Assembly: GCA_964542855.1 (NCBI GenBank)
Contig: CAZIWJ010000124.1
Location: 1-10,456 of the forward strand
DNA: 10,456 nucleotides
Direction of reading: 5' to 3'
Origin: CAZIWJ01 sp964542855
GTDB lineage: Bacteria; Bacteroidota; Bacteroidia; Cytophagales; Cyclobacteriaceae
Below, one piece after another: positions 1 to 6,022 of this stretch (positions are counted from its first letter, which is position 1; every line of letters starts with the position of its first letter). The notes below the pieces were generated by a model. It was not told where the DNA came from. It searched no databases and saw only the letters and a program-made list of their open reading frames with translations. The position numbers were made by a program, and so were the translations under genes.

Positions 1-1015
1 GGGCACTGCTACTACCAATTGATAAGGTTTCGTTGTTATTGCTATTAAGAGCAAGCGTAGTGGAAACATTTACGGTAATGGCCAGGTTAGAGCCGGCCAG
101 GCTGCCGGTATTGTCGACGGTTTGGGTTCCGGAAGCGCCAAAGGTTAGGTTCCCGGTGCCGACACTGGCAGTAATGGTTCCGTTTTGCACGGTTCCGGTA
201 CCGTTAAGGTTCAGGGTTCCGGTACCGCCGGAGGCCGAGGCCAGGTCGAGGGTAGTGATATCGTCCTGGTTAAGGATGCCAGATATATTCATTATTCCGC
301 TACCCGAGCCAGTTACCAGGGTAAGGTTGTCGTTTTGTACCACCAGGTTGCCGTTAACATTTACTGTTACATTACCCGATTCGGTGAGCGACAATAAACC
401 CCCGCTTTCAATGGAAAGGTTGCCACCAATTTCAATGGTACCAGTTCCTGCCTGGTACAGGTATAATATATCGCCACCTGTACTCTCGATGGTTAAATTT
501 CCTCGTACATCGTTCAGGTTGCCCCCCAAATCGCCGGTAGGGGAAGAGAAACTTCCAAGATTATTCCAGGTTACATTCCCAAACGACTGGTTCAACCCGG
601 AAGTAATTTGGGTTTCAACCTGGAGCTTTGAAGCCGGGTTGAAGGTAGCGGTTGGGATAATTCCCCCGGACTCTGAACTTATTTTCAATTGGCCATGGTC
701 ATTTACTATAATGTTATCGGAGAGGTTGGTTGGATCAGCAGCTATGTCAAGTGCAGAACCTGATTCAATTTCAATTTTTCCCGCCTGCAGCGCATCGCTG
801 TCGTATTCGAGCTGTTTGTTATCAACCACCCTTATGGTATCGTTGGCATCAGGTATGCCATCTGCATCAGTACCGGAAATCAGGATCCAGTCTGCAGAAG
901 TTGAAGAAGAATTCCAGGTAACATCGCCATTATTTTCAAAAACCGCCTGCGAGTACGCGTAACGGGCAGAAAAGCTGAGAAATAGTATTAATAAAAAAAA
1001 TTGCCTCAAAGCCAT
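1..1015 (-). CDS. Secreted beta-repeat surface protein, N-terminal part (runs off left edge)
   Basis: The minus strand stays open from an ATG at 1015-1013 to the window edge, giving about 338 codons with no stop. The protein starts with a signal peptide (MALRQFFLLILFLSF, probable cleavage near AYSQ). Residues about 25-60 resemble the opening of Bacteroidota surface proteins (DADGIPDANDTIRVV). The rest is a run of short beta-strand-like units rich in G, T, N, S and L, such as GNLTIES, GNLSIESGG, GNVTVNVNGNL and GTGTLNLNGTGTV, with about 20 residues between similar strands. This suggests a parallel beta-helix or filamentous adhesin fold. Such proteins are usually secreted by the type IX system, but the C-terminal sorting domain would lie outside the window, so that is inference. 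Function is unknown, with adhesion most likely. Because it lacks a stop in the window, it is easily missed, and its opposite strand carries a long spurious ORF. Confidence 0.85.
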   Translation of the reverse strand, partial: MALRQFFLLILFLSFSARYAYSQAVFENNGDVTWNSSSTSADWILISGTDADGIPDANDTIRVVDNKQLEYDSDALQAGKIEIESGSALDIAADPTNLSDNIIVNDHGQLKISSESGGIIPTATFNPASKLQVETQITSGLNQSFGNVTWNNLGSFSSPTGDLGGNLNDVRGNLTIESTGGDILYLYQAGTGTIEIGGNLSIESGGLLSLTESGNVTVNVNGNLVVQNDNLTLVTGSGSGIMNISGILNQDDITTLDLASASGGTGTLNLNGTGTVQNGTITASVGTGNLTFGASGTQTVDNTGSLAGSNLAITVNVSTTLALNSNNNETLSIGSSSA

Positions 1016-1252
1016 AGAAAAGGTTTTAGCTAAAATTACGAGGAAAAATAAAAGATTGGCTCCCTGGTTTAAATATGGGCTTGTAATGTATACCCCTAAT
1101 TTTCAGCGTTTTAAAAGGTTAGAAAAGACAAATTGTTCTTTTTTAACCGGCTAAAAAGCTGTTTTAAATGAGATAAAGGCATTTAAACGCGTAATTGTTT
1201 GAATAAACAGTTGCCCAGCAGTTGCCAGTGCGGTATAAGTTTCCGGTAAACT

Positions 1253-1560
1253 TTACATTTTTTCCAGCCATTCTTCGGGCTGCGCGGCAAAGTGCTGCAC
1301 GGCTTTCAGCAGGGAAAAGGCTAGTTTCACTTTGTTGGTGAACGGGTAACGCACCTGATTGCTTTTAACTTTTCGTTCTACCAGTTCGCTTACCTGCAAG
1401 GGTTTCAGTTCCGGCATCAGCATTTCTTACTAATTTCCGGAATAGCCCGCAGCAGTTTTTACGGTGGCAGGCCCGGTTCGCGCAGCGCGTTAATGTAATA
1501 ATAGTCAGGCCTTATTTGCCGCCGGGCGTTTGCAGCGGGGCTGAAGGTTGGGTTCACTTT
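1253..1560 (-). pseudogene. Unrecognised decayed gene, C-terminal fragment
   Basis: The minus strand from 1423 to 1253 encodes 56 residues from ATG to TAA with protein-like composition (MLMPELKPLQVSELVERK at the start, LLKAVQHFAAQPEEWLEKM at the end). Immediately upstream, in another frame, coding-like sequence reads RPDYYYINALREPGLPP, then a TAA, then KLLRAIPEISKK. That run would join the 56-residue piece through a one-base shift near 1424. This pattern of one nonsense codon and one frameshift suggests the 3' end of a dead gene. The family was not recognised. Alternatively, 1253-1423 alone could be a small live gene. Confidence is low because the evidence is composition only. Confidence 0.35.
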
Positions 1561-1568
1561 ATGTCTGT

Positions 1569-1727
1569 TTAGTTTTGATGCTTTTTGTAAGCATCTATGA
1601 GCATCTGACGGATAATCACTAGTTCCGGTAAAAACGTAAATGCACTTATTGAGACAAATGTAGCTTGTTTCACAGCTTTACTGAAACCAGGAAGACGAGC
1701 ATATTTGGTGCGCCAACCTGGTTGTTT
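1569..1727 (-). pseudogene. Open 52-codon fragment without a proper start
   Basis: Minus-strand codons from 1727 to the TAA at 1571-1569 are open. They read as a basic N-terminal part (WRTKYARLPGFSKAVKQ) followed by a hydrophobic stretch and the end RQMLIDAYKKHQN. The only Met is near the end, so it could not be translated in full from ATG. The tail vaguely recalls the C-terminus of a transposase, but I cannot assign a family. It may be part of the same dead gene as the fragment at 1253-1560, or simply a chance open frame. Confidence 0.2.
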
Positions 1728-1751
1728 TTACCCGCACCAGCCAAGATTAAT

Positions 1752-2546
1752 TTACGGGGTAGACCGTTCGTAGGCGAAGCCTCCCTGTCCACCCTGGTTT
1801 TTCCGCTTCCAGTCGGTGATGGTAAGGTCGATGTAAATATCATCGGTAATCAGGTGTACCACCAGGTTTTCTCCCACCAGACCACTTACGTTCTGGTTGG
1901 CCATGCCTCTGAAATTGTTGAAGGTTAACCTACTAAGCTGCGACGTAGTGCCTTTGGCCCATTCCGTATCATCGGGGCTGGAATTTTTGCTGGCACTATT
2001 TTCGGTTTTGGCATTATACAGCACCCCGTTATTCCCGCGGGTAAGCCATACGTTATCGGTAATCCGGTCCTGGTTAGTTTCCTGGCTGGGATCGGCACCG
2101 TCGGGTTTGGTAAAAGAAATCTTGGCGCCGGTCCAGATGGTGCCGCTAATGGCTCCGCCGCCGCTGTTTTCGTCAACATCGTTCAGGTTAACGGTAACCG
2201 ATACTTCCTCCGATGCGTCACCCCCCGAAACGGTAACGGTAGCACTGATAACGGAGTTGGTTTCAAAATCGAAAGCCCCGCTGTTCAGCACGCTGAGTTC
2301 TCCGGTAGATGAATTAATGGTTAAAGCCCCGGCCGGGCTCTGATTACTGATTGAATAACTAAGGGTACCGGTATTTACGCTGGCCGATACTGTACCGATT
2401 ACAGCTCCGTCTTGCGGGTTTTCATCGATAGTCACTGAAAAATCTTCAGCGGTGATTTTAACGGCATCGGTTTCCTCTTCACTACAAGACCACGTAATGG
2501 ATGATATTACTGATAACAGTACCAGGTGGCAAACTAACTTTCTCAT
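1752..2546 (-). CDS. Cadherin-domain surface lipoprotein
   Basis: This is a 264-residue protein. It begins with a lipoprotein signal peptide whose lipidated Cys is probably residue 21 (ITWSC), followed directly by SEEE. Acidic residues just after the Cys are known in Bacteroidota as a lipoprotein export signal to the cell surface. Residues about 30-128 form one cadherin-like repeat, with the calcium-binding signatures DENP, DFETN and NDVDE. After a glycine linker (SGGGAISG), residues about 135-264 form a second domain (IWTGAKISFTKPDGADP, NQDRITDNVWLTRG, ending GGFAYERSTP). I recognise that domain as recurring in Bacteroidota surface proteins, but it has no function I can name. It is likely a surface binding or adhesion protein. 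It is a single-gene unit divergent from the 2783 operon, and its downstream side is decayed sequence. Confidence 0.85.
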   Translation of the reverse strand: MRKLVCHLVLLSVISSITWSCSEEETDAVKITAEDFSVTIDENPQDGAVIGTVSASVNTGTLSYSISNQSPAGALTINSSTGELSVLNSGAFDFETNSVISATVTVSGGDASEEVSVTVNLNDVDENSGGGAISGTIWTGAKISFTKPDGADPSQETNQDRITDNVWLTRGNNGVLYNAKTENSASKNSSPDDTEWAKGTTSQLSRLTFNNFRGMANQNVSGLVGENLVVHLITDDIYIDLTITDWKRKNQGGQGGFAYERSTP

Positions 2547-2672
2547 GCAGGTAATATTCTTTGTTCAACTGCAATAAGTACCAGCTGTACCGGTGAAAAG
2601 TTAGCCAGACACCCCTGAATCTTTAAATAATATAGTAAATTATGAGTAAGGTTAAACTATTAATTTGCTAGC

Positions 2673-2753
2673 ATGAAGGTGAGCGTACTGCTATGGAAAA
2701 GAAATGGTACGTTTCCTGCAATTTGTAAACGATTTGCTAACCAAAACAGGTAG
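2673..2753 (+). pseudogene. Possible N-terminal relic of a tyrosine recombinase
   Basis: In the divergent intergenic region (2547-2782) a 26-codon ORF starts MKVSVLLWKRNGTFPA and stops at TAG 2751-2753. Bacteroidota phage-type integrases commonly begin with a similar pattern (MKVS, hydrophobic, K/R, then an NGTxP turn), so this may be a truncated relic. It is too short to be sure and could be chance or a leader ORF upstream of the operon. Confidence 0.2.
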
Positions 2754-2782
2754 TTGTTAGTAATGTAGTAAAGCATTACCCC

Positions 2783-3139
2783 ATGAATACCTTTTCCCTG
2801 ATATGTACGGTCGGGATATTGTTAGTTGCTTCAGCCTGCGAATACAGCCGGGCAGAAGCTGAAATCGACTGCTCGGTAAGCCCGGTAACCATCAGCATTT
2901 CCGAAGTAGATGCATCGGCCTGCGATACACCCGACGGGTCGTTTTCGGTGCAGGCCGGCGGAGGAAGCGGGGCCGGTTTTGAGTTCAGCGTAAACGGCGG
3001 AGCTTTTAGTACGGAACCGGTGTTTTCTAACCTCGAGCCCCTGAATTATAGCGTGCAGGCACGCGACCTGGAAACCGGCTGCACCAGTGCGGTGCAGGTT
3101 GTTACGGTTCCTGCCGAAGGACAAGGCTGCAACGGATAA
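2783..3139 (+). CDS. Small lipoprotein with one SprB-like repeat
   Basis: This 118-residue protein starts with a lipoprotein signal peptide, with lipobox LVASAC and Cys at residue 19. The mature part (about residues 28-115) is one immunoglobulin-like repeat of the SprB/PKD-adjacent type: DASACDTPDGSFSVQAGGG, then FEFSVNGGAF, then LEPLNYSVQARDLETGC and a final VVTVPAEG. In large gliding adhesins such repeats occur in many copies, while here there is only one. It is the first gene of a three-gene operon, with 31 bases to the next start. Its position before a DUF5777 barrel and a diheme cytochrome suggests an outer-membrane accessory subunit of that unit, which is inference. The strand is clear because the opposite ORF lacks protein-like features. 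Confidence 0.8.
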   Translation: MNTFSLICTVGILLVASACEYSRAEAEIDCSVSPVTISISEVDASACDTPDGSFSVQAGGGSGAGFEFSVNGGAFSTEPVFSNLEPLNYSVQARDLETGCTSAVQVVTVPAEGQGCNG

Positions 3140-3170
3140 CAAAACAAATGAATTGATAATTATTAATTTT

Positions 3171-4004
3171 ATGCGAACGTTCCTGTGTTTAATTTCAATA
3201 TTGTACTGCACCACTGCCTATGGCCAGTTAGACCGGACAAAGGTATTCCGCGATACCCGTATTGTGAATGCCCATTCGGTAGAACTTATTCCGAAAGGAA
3301 CCATGAAGTTTATTATTTCGCACCGCTTCGGGGCCATCAATACCGGCATTCAGGAATTATACGGACTGGACCGGGCCGAAATCCGGCTTGGCCTGGACTA
3401 CGCCCCGTTCAATAACGTGAACATTGGTTTTGGCCGAAGTTCGCAGGAGAAGCATTACGATTTTTACCTGAAGTACCGCCTGCTTCAGCAGCGGAAAGAC
3501 GGTAATTCGCCCTTCTCGCTGGTTTATTACACCAACGCAGCCGTTCGTACCATTCAAACGCTGGAAACCGAAGGGTTGTCGCTTTCGCAGAAGTTAACCT
3601 ACGTGCACCAGGTGCTGGCCGGCAGGCGGTTTAACGACTGGCTCAGCCTGCAACTGATGCCCACGCTGGTACACCGGAATTTCGTGTTCGACCAGGCCAG
3701 CAATAACGACATTTACAGCCTTGGGGCTGCCGGTAGGTTCCAGTTGAGCAAAATTGTTGCCCTGAACCTGGAATACTTCTACCTGATTCCCGATCAGTTG
3801 GAAAACTCCGACGTGCGCAACCCCATTGGGTTGGGAATAGAACTGGAAACCAAAGGGCATATCTTTCAGTTGAATTTTACCAATTCCATTGCCATGATTG
3901 CGCCCGAATATATTGCCGAAACGAGAGGGAACATTTTCAACGGGGATATTCACTTTGGGTTCAACATTACCCGCGACTTTAAAATAGGACACCGAGAATA
4001 CTAA
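3171..4004 (+). CDS. DUF5777 family outer-membrane beta-barrel protein
   Basis: This 277-residue protein starts at MRTFLCLISILYC with a signal peptide cleaved near AYGQ. An upstream in-frame ATG at 3087 is rejected because it lies inside the preceding lipoprotein gene and would bury the signal peptide. The mature N-terminus has the family signature: VFRDTRIVNAHSVELIPKG, an SHRFGAINTG turn, LYGLDRAEIRLGLDYAP and NVNIGFGRSS. The rest alternates short amphipathic strands and ends GFNITRDFKI, consistent with a small beta-barrel. DUF5777 proteins have no proven function but are often found next to c-type cytochromes or YceI-like proteins. Here the cytochrome gene starts only 3 bases after the stop, so the two are almost certainly cotranscribed and possibly translationally coupled. 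Confidence 0.88.
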   Translation: MRTFLCLISILYCTTAYGQLDRTKVFRDTRIVNAHSVELIPKGTMKFIISHRFGAINTGIQELYGLDRAEIRLGLDYAPFNNVNIGFGRSSQEKHYDFYLKYRLLQQRKDGNSPFSLVYYTNAAVRTIQTLETEGLSLSQKLTYVHQVLAGRRFNDWLSLQLMPTLVHRNFVFDQASNNDIYSLGAAGRFQLSKIVALNLEYFYLIPDQLENSDVRNPIGLGIELETKGHIFQLNFTNSIAMIAPEYIAETRGNIFNGDIHFGFNITRDFKIGHREY

Positions 4005-4007
4005 ATT

Positions 4008-5090
4008 ATGCATTTATATAAGTTACTGGCCGGTATTGCATTCTGTTCATCGATCGGGTTTGCGCAGTACTGGTCGGGCCTCTTCCCGCAGGCAACCAGT
4101 AAGCCAGCTGAAACAGTTGAGCGATCGGACAGGCATTCCGGTAGTGCCCTGAAGCTGAGTAACGAAAAGCCGGTAATTGAATTACTGGCTGAACTGGGAG
4201 TGGAGAAACCGGCGCATTACGTAGCTACCGATTCAATAACCATACGGCGGGGGTACGAGTTAGTTCATGCCGGCCGCACCACGGCACCCGATGGTTCCCG
4301 TTCCAAACCGGTGAGTAAGTTTTATTCCTGCACCAGTTGCCACAATGTGGTGAGAGAAGATCCTGACCTAACCCGCGTAGATCCGGAAGCCCGTTTGCAT
4401 TATGCCATGAAAAACGACATTCCCTATTTGCAGGGGTCTACATTTTGGGGCATTGTGAACCGCGAATCCTGGTACAACGATGATTACGTGCTAAAGTACG
4501 GCGACCTGGTGAAGAAGGCCAAAAACAGTTTGCGCGAAAGTGTGCAGTTGTGCGCCCGCGTTTGTGCCCAGGGGCGTACGCTGGAAGAGTGGGAGATGAA
4601 AAGCATCCTGGCCTATTTCCGCAGCCTGGAAATAACGCTGGGCGACCTGGAAATAGATCCTGCCGAAAAGCAGCAGGTGAAAGAATTTGTGGCTTCGGGT
4701 AAACAGGAAGCAGCTATTGCCCTGATAAAAGATCAGTACATGGTTAAGTCGCCGGCAACTTTTGGTAAACCACCGAAAGACAAGGCAGCCGGTTACGAAG
4801 AAATTAAACGAGGTCGGCTGGAAGAAGGAAAAGCTATTTACGACCTGGGCTGCAAGCACTGCCACCATGCCTACGGCGAAAGCGACCTGGTGCTCGACGA
4901 TTCCCGTTTTACTTTCAAGTGGTTAGTGAAGCATATTCCCGATAACGGGGATTTATCGATTTACGAAATTACGAGGGTGGGTACTTATTCGGAGAAGGGC
5001 CACAAAGAGTACATGCCGCATTACACCCTGGAAAAAATGAGCCACCAGCAACTGGAAGACCTGCGGACGTACATGGAAGCCAATCAGTAA
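4008..5090 (+). CDS. Exported diheme c-type cytochrome
   Basis: This 360-residue protein has a short signal peptide (MHLYKLLAGIAFCSSIGFAQ) and two CXXCH haem-binding motifs: CTSCH at residues 108-112 and CKHCH at 282-286. The first cytochrome domain spans about 80-215 and the second about 265-358. In the second, Met336 in the EYMPHYTLEKMS stretch is the likely sixth haem ligand. A CX3C pair (LCARVCAQGR, Cys182 and Cys186) has no following His, so it does not bind haem in the usual way. I recall similar cysteines (ECSQGR) in relatives, where they may form a disulfide. The protein probably shuttles electrons in the periplasm, partnered by the DUF5777 barrel encoded just upstream. It is the last gene of the operon. 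No hairpin terminator was seen after it. Confidence 0.92.
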   Translation: MHLYKLLAGIAFCSSIGFAQYWSGLFPQATSKPAETVERSDRHSGSALKLSNEKPVIELLAELGVEKPAHYVATDSITIRRGYELVHAGRTTAPDGSRSKPVSKFYSCTSCHNVVREDPDLTRVDPEARLHYAMKNDIPYLQGSTFWGIVNRESWYNDDYVLKYGDLVKKAKNSLRESVQLCARVCAQGRTLEEWEMKSILAYFRSLEITLGDLEIDPAEKQQVKEFVASGKQEAAIALIKDQYMVKSPATFGKPPKDKAAGYEEIKRGRLEEGKAIYDLGCKHCHHAYGESDLVLDDSRFTFKWLVKHIPDNGDLSIYEITRVGTYSEKGHKEYMPHYTLEKMSHQQLEDLRTYMEANQ

Positions 5091-5133
5091 TATTTTTCGT
5101 TAATTAGAGCCATTAAACAAACACATCATTAGA

Positions 5134-5361
5134 ATGGCTGAATATCTTAAAGGCCGTTACCGAACCAGTTCGATCAGGTGGTGAAGCTGGAATTACAGCA
5201 ATTCTGGTTATTATTTTGTAATTAGCTGTGCTAAGAACATAGAACATTCTTTTGGTCGGATTAAAAACGAACGCCTGCATTTGAGCGATTCAGACCATAT
5301 TACTTATAATTTCCGGCCGGAAATAACGGAATATTTTACACTGGTAACGTTTACACACCTT
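5134..5361 (+). pseudogene. Relic of a REP-associated tyrosine transposase (RAYT, Y1/IS200-like), N-terminal part
   Basis: Starting at ATG 5134, one frame reads MAEYLKGRYRTSSIRW, then a TGA at 5182-5184, then SWNYSNSGYYFVISCAKN, IEHSFGRIKN and LHLSD in the same frame. This matches the conserved start of RAYT proteins: a K-x-K/R-YR-x-x-S-x-R basic patch, W-[DN]-Y, YFVTICT-x-N, REHxFG and a [MR]xLSxxG-like end. One nonsense codon, with no frameshift, breaks it. The similarity seems to fade but continue (PEITEYF resembling the EIPxHF segment) up to the next gene. The catalytic HxH and Tyr parts are absent, so it is dead. RAYTs normally act on REP hairpins, but no REP-like hairpins were seen beside it. 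The region otherwise holds no gene between 5091 and 5361. Confidence 0.75.
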
Positions 5362-5895
5362 ATGAAAAACATGATGCTAGTCTTCGGGCTGATGTGCCTG
5401 GTTCAGTCGGTAACGGCCGGCGACCATATACGCCTGCGAAACGGAAATTTGTACGATGGAAAAGTGAAGAAAGTAAAAAAGTGTCGCGTTGTTTTTGAAA
5501 TGAACAACGATACTTACGAAATACCCGCTCACGAAATTCAGTACGTGCAGTTTGCCGATGTAAACGACAGGGTTTATACCCGGTACCAGAAGAAAGTTGT
5601 GGATGACAACGCCTGCTTTAAGGGGCAAACCGACGCGGTCGCCTACCACGGCAAAGGGTTGGGTCATGCGGTGCTGGGATTCCTGTTTGGCCCCTTTGCG
5701 GTTATTGGCACGGCAGTTACCCAAACTACTCCCGACCGGGGCAAAAGTACCTATCTGATGTCGCAGAATAAAGAGTTGTTCGACGATCCGGTTTACATTA
5801 ACTGCTACAAGAAAAAGGCAAAAGGTAAGCTGATCGGGGCCGAACTGGGGGGCTTGGCCTTAGCTATTTTAATCGCCGTGATTGCCAGTCCCTGA
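5362..5895 (+). CDS. Exported hypothetical protein with C-terminal membrane segment
   Basis: This protein has 177 residues from the ATG at 5362. That start is chosen because it gives a clean signal peptide (MKNMMLVFGLMCLVQSVTAG). The frame extends further upstream, to a TTG at 5281, only because a transposase relic is in phase, so the longer version is an artefact. The mature part begins DHIRLRNGNLYDGKVKKVKK, and an IPAHEIQYVQF segment follows. This is a motif pair I recognise from Bacteroidota proteins that start KxGxxxxGKVxxV. Residues about 105-135 contain a Gly-rich hydrophobic stretch (GLGHAVLGFLFGPFAVIGTA), and the C-terminus has CYKKKAKGK followed by a final hydrophobic helix. It probably sits in the inner membrane or envelope. 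The function is unknown. A hairpin terminator follows 29 bases after the stop. Confidence 0.82.
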   Translation: MKNMMLVFGLMCLVQSVTAGDHIRLRNGNLYDGKVKKVKKCRVVFEMNNDTYEIPAHEIQYVQFADVNDRVYTRYQKKVVDDNACFKGQTDAVAYHGKGLGHAVLGFLFGPFAVIGTAVTQTTPDRGKSTYLMSQNKELFDDPVYINCYKKKAKGKLIGAELGGLALAILIAVIASP

Positions 5896-5924
5896 TTTGC
5901 TGCTAGTGAAAAAATAAATGTAGT

Positions 5925-5955
5925 AAGGGCGATCTGTAACACATGGCCCTTTTTT
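5925..5955 (+). terminator. Rho-independent terminator after the small exported protein
   Basis: AAGGGC (5925-5930) pairs with GCCCTT (5946-5951) around a 15-base loop that could add two A-T pairs. A run of T follows to 5955. It lies 29 bases after the TGA at 5893-5895 and 67 bases before the next start, so it separates the two plus-strand units. Confidence 0.7.
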
Positions 5956-6022
5956 GCTAATTATTGTCTGAAAGTACTTATAAAATCTGCTACACTCATT
6001 TTAAACAGACCTACTAATCCAT

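Larger units (their letters stand above)
1016..1751. other. Long region without an intact gene, holding coding remnants
   Basis: About 736 bases lie between the starts and ends of two minus-strand genes. The left 240 bases (1016-1252) are AT-rich and probably include the promoter of the secreted protein, but I see no convincing Bacteroidota -7 box (TAnnTTTG). Between about 1253 and 1727 the minus strand reads like decayed coding sequence in pieces (see the separate entries). An inverted repeat GGTGCG/CGCACC (1707-1712 and 1733-1738) lies 13 bases past the end of the lipoprotein gene. It has no T-run after it, so it is not a standard terminator. No tRNA or other RNA gene was recognised. Confidence 0.6.

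Noticed and set aside
190..227. Direct repeat of GTTCCGGTACCG
   Set aside because: It is explained by the repeated GTGT protein motif of the surface protein, not by a separate DNA element.
33..962. A 309-codon plus-strand ORF
   Set aside because: It is the opposite strand of the secreted beta-repeat gene (1-1015, minus), which has a signal peptide and a repeat pattern. The plus-strand product has no protein-like features.
1707..1738. GGTGCG/CGCACC inverted repeat as a terminator for the lipoprotein gene
   Set aside because: The loop is long (20 bases) and no T-run follows on the minus strand.
1897..2343. A 148-codon plus-strand ORF inside the cadherin lipoprotein gene
   Set aside because: It is a shadow of the minus-strand gene, which has a lipobox and recognisable domains.
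3087..3170. N-terminal extension of the DUF5777 protein from the ATG at 3087
   Set aside because: It overlaps the preceding lipoprotein gene and would place the signal peptide internally. The ATG at 3171 gives a clean signal peptide.
5091..5133. Terminator or REP hairpin after the cytochrome gene
   Set aside because: I saw no convincing inverted repeat in this AT-rich stretch.
5281..5361. TTG start at 5281 for the small exported protein
   Set aside because: The extra 27 residues belong to the RAYT relic frame and would bury the signal peptide that starts at 5362.
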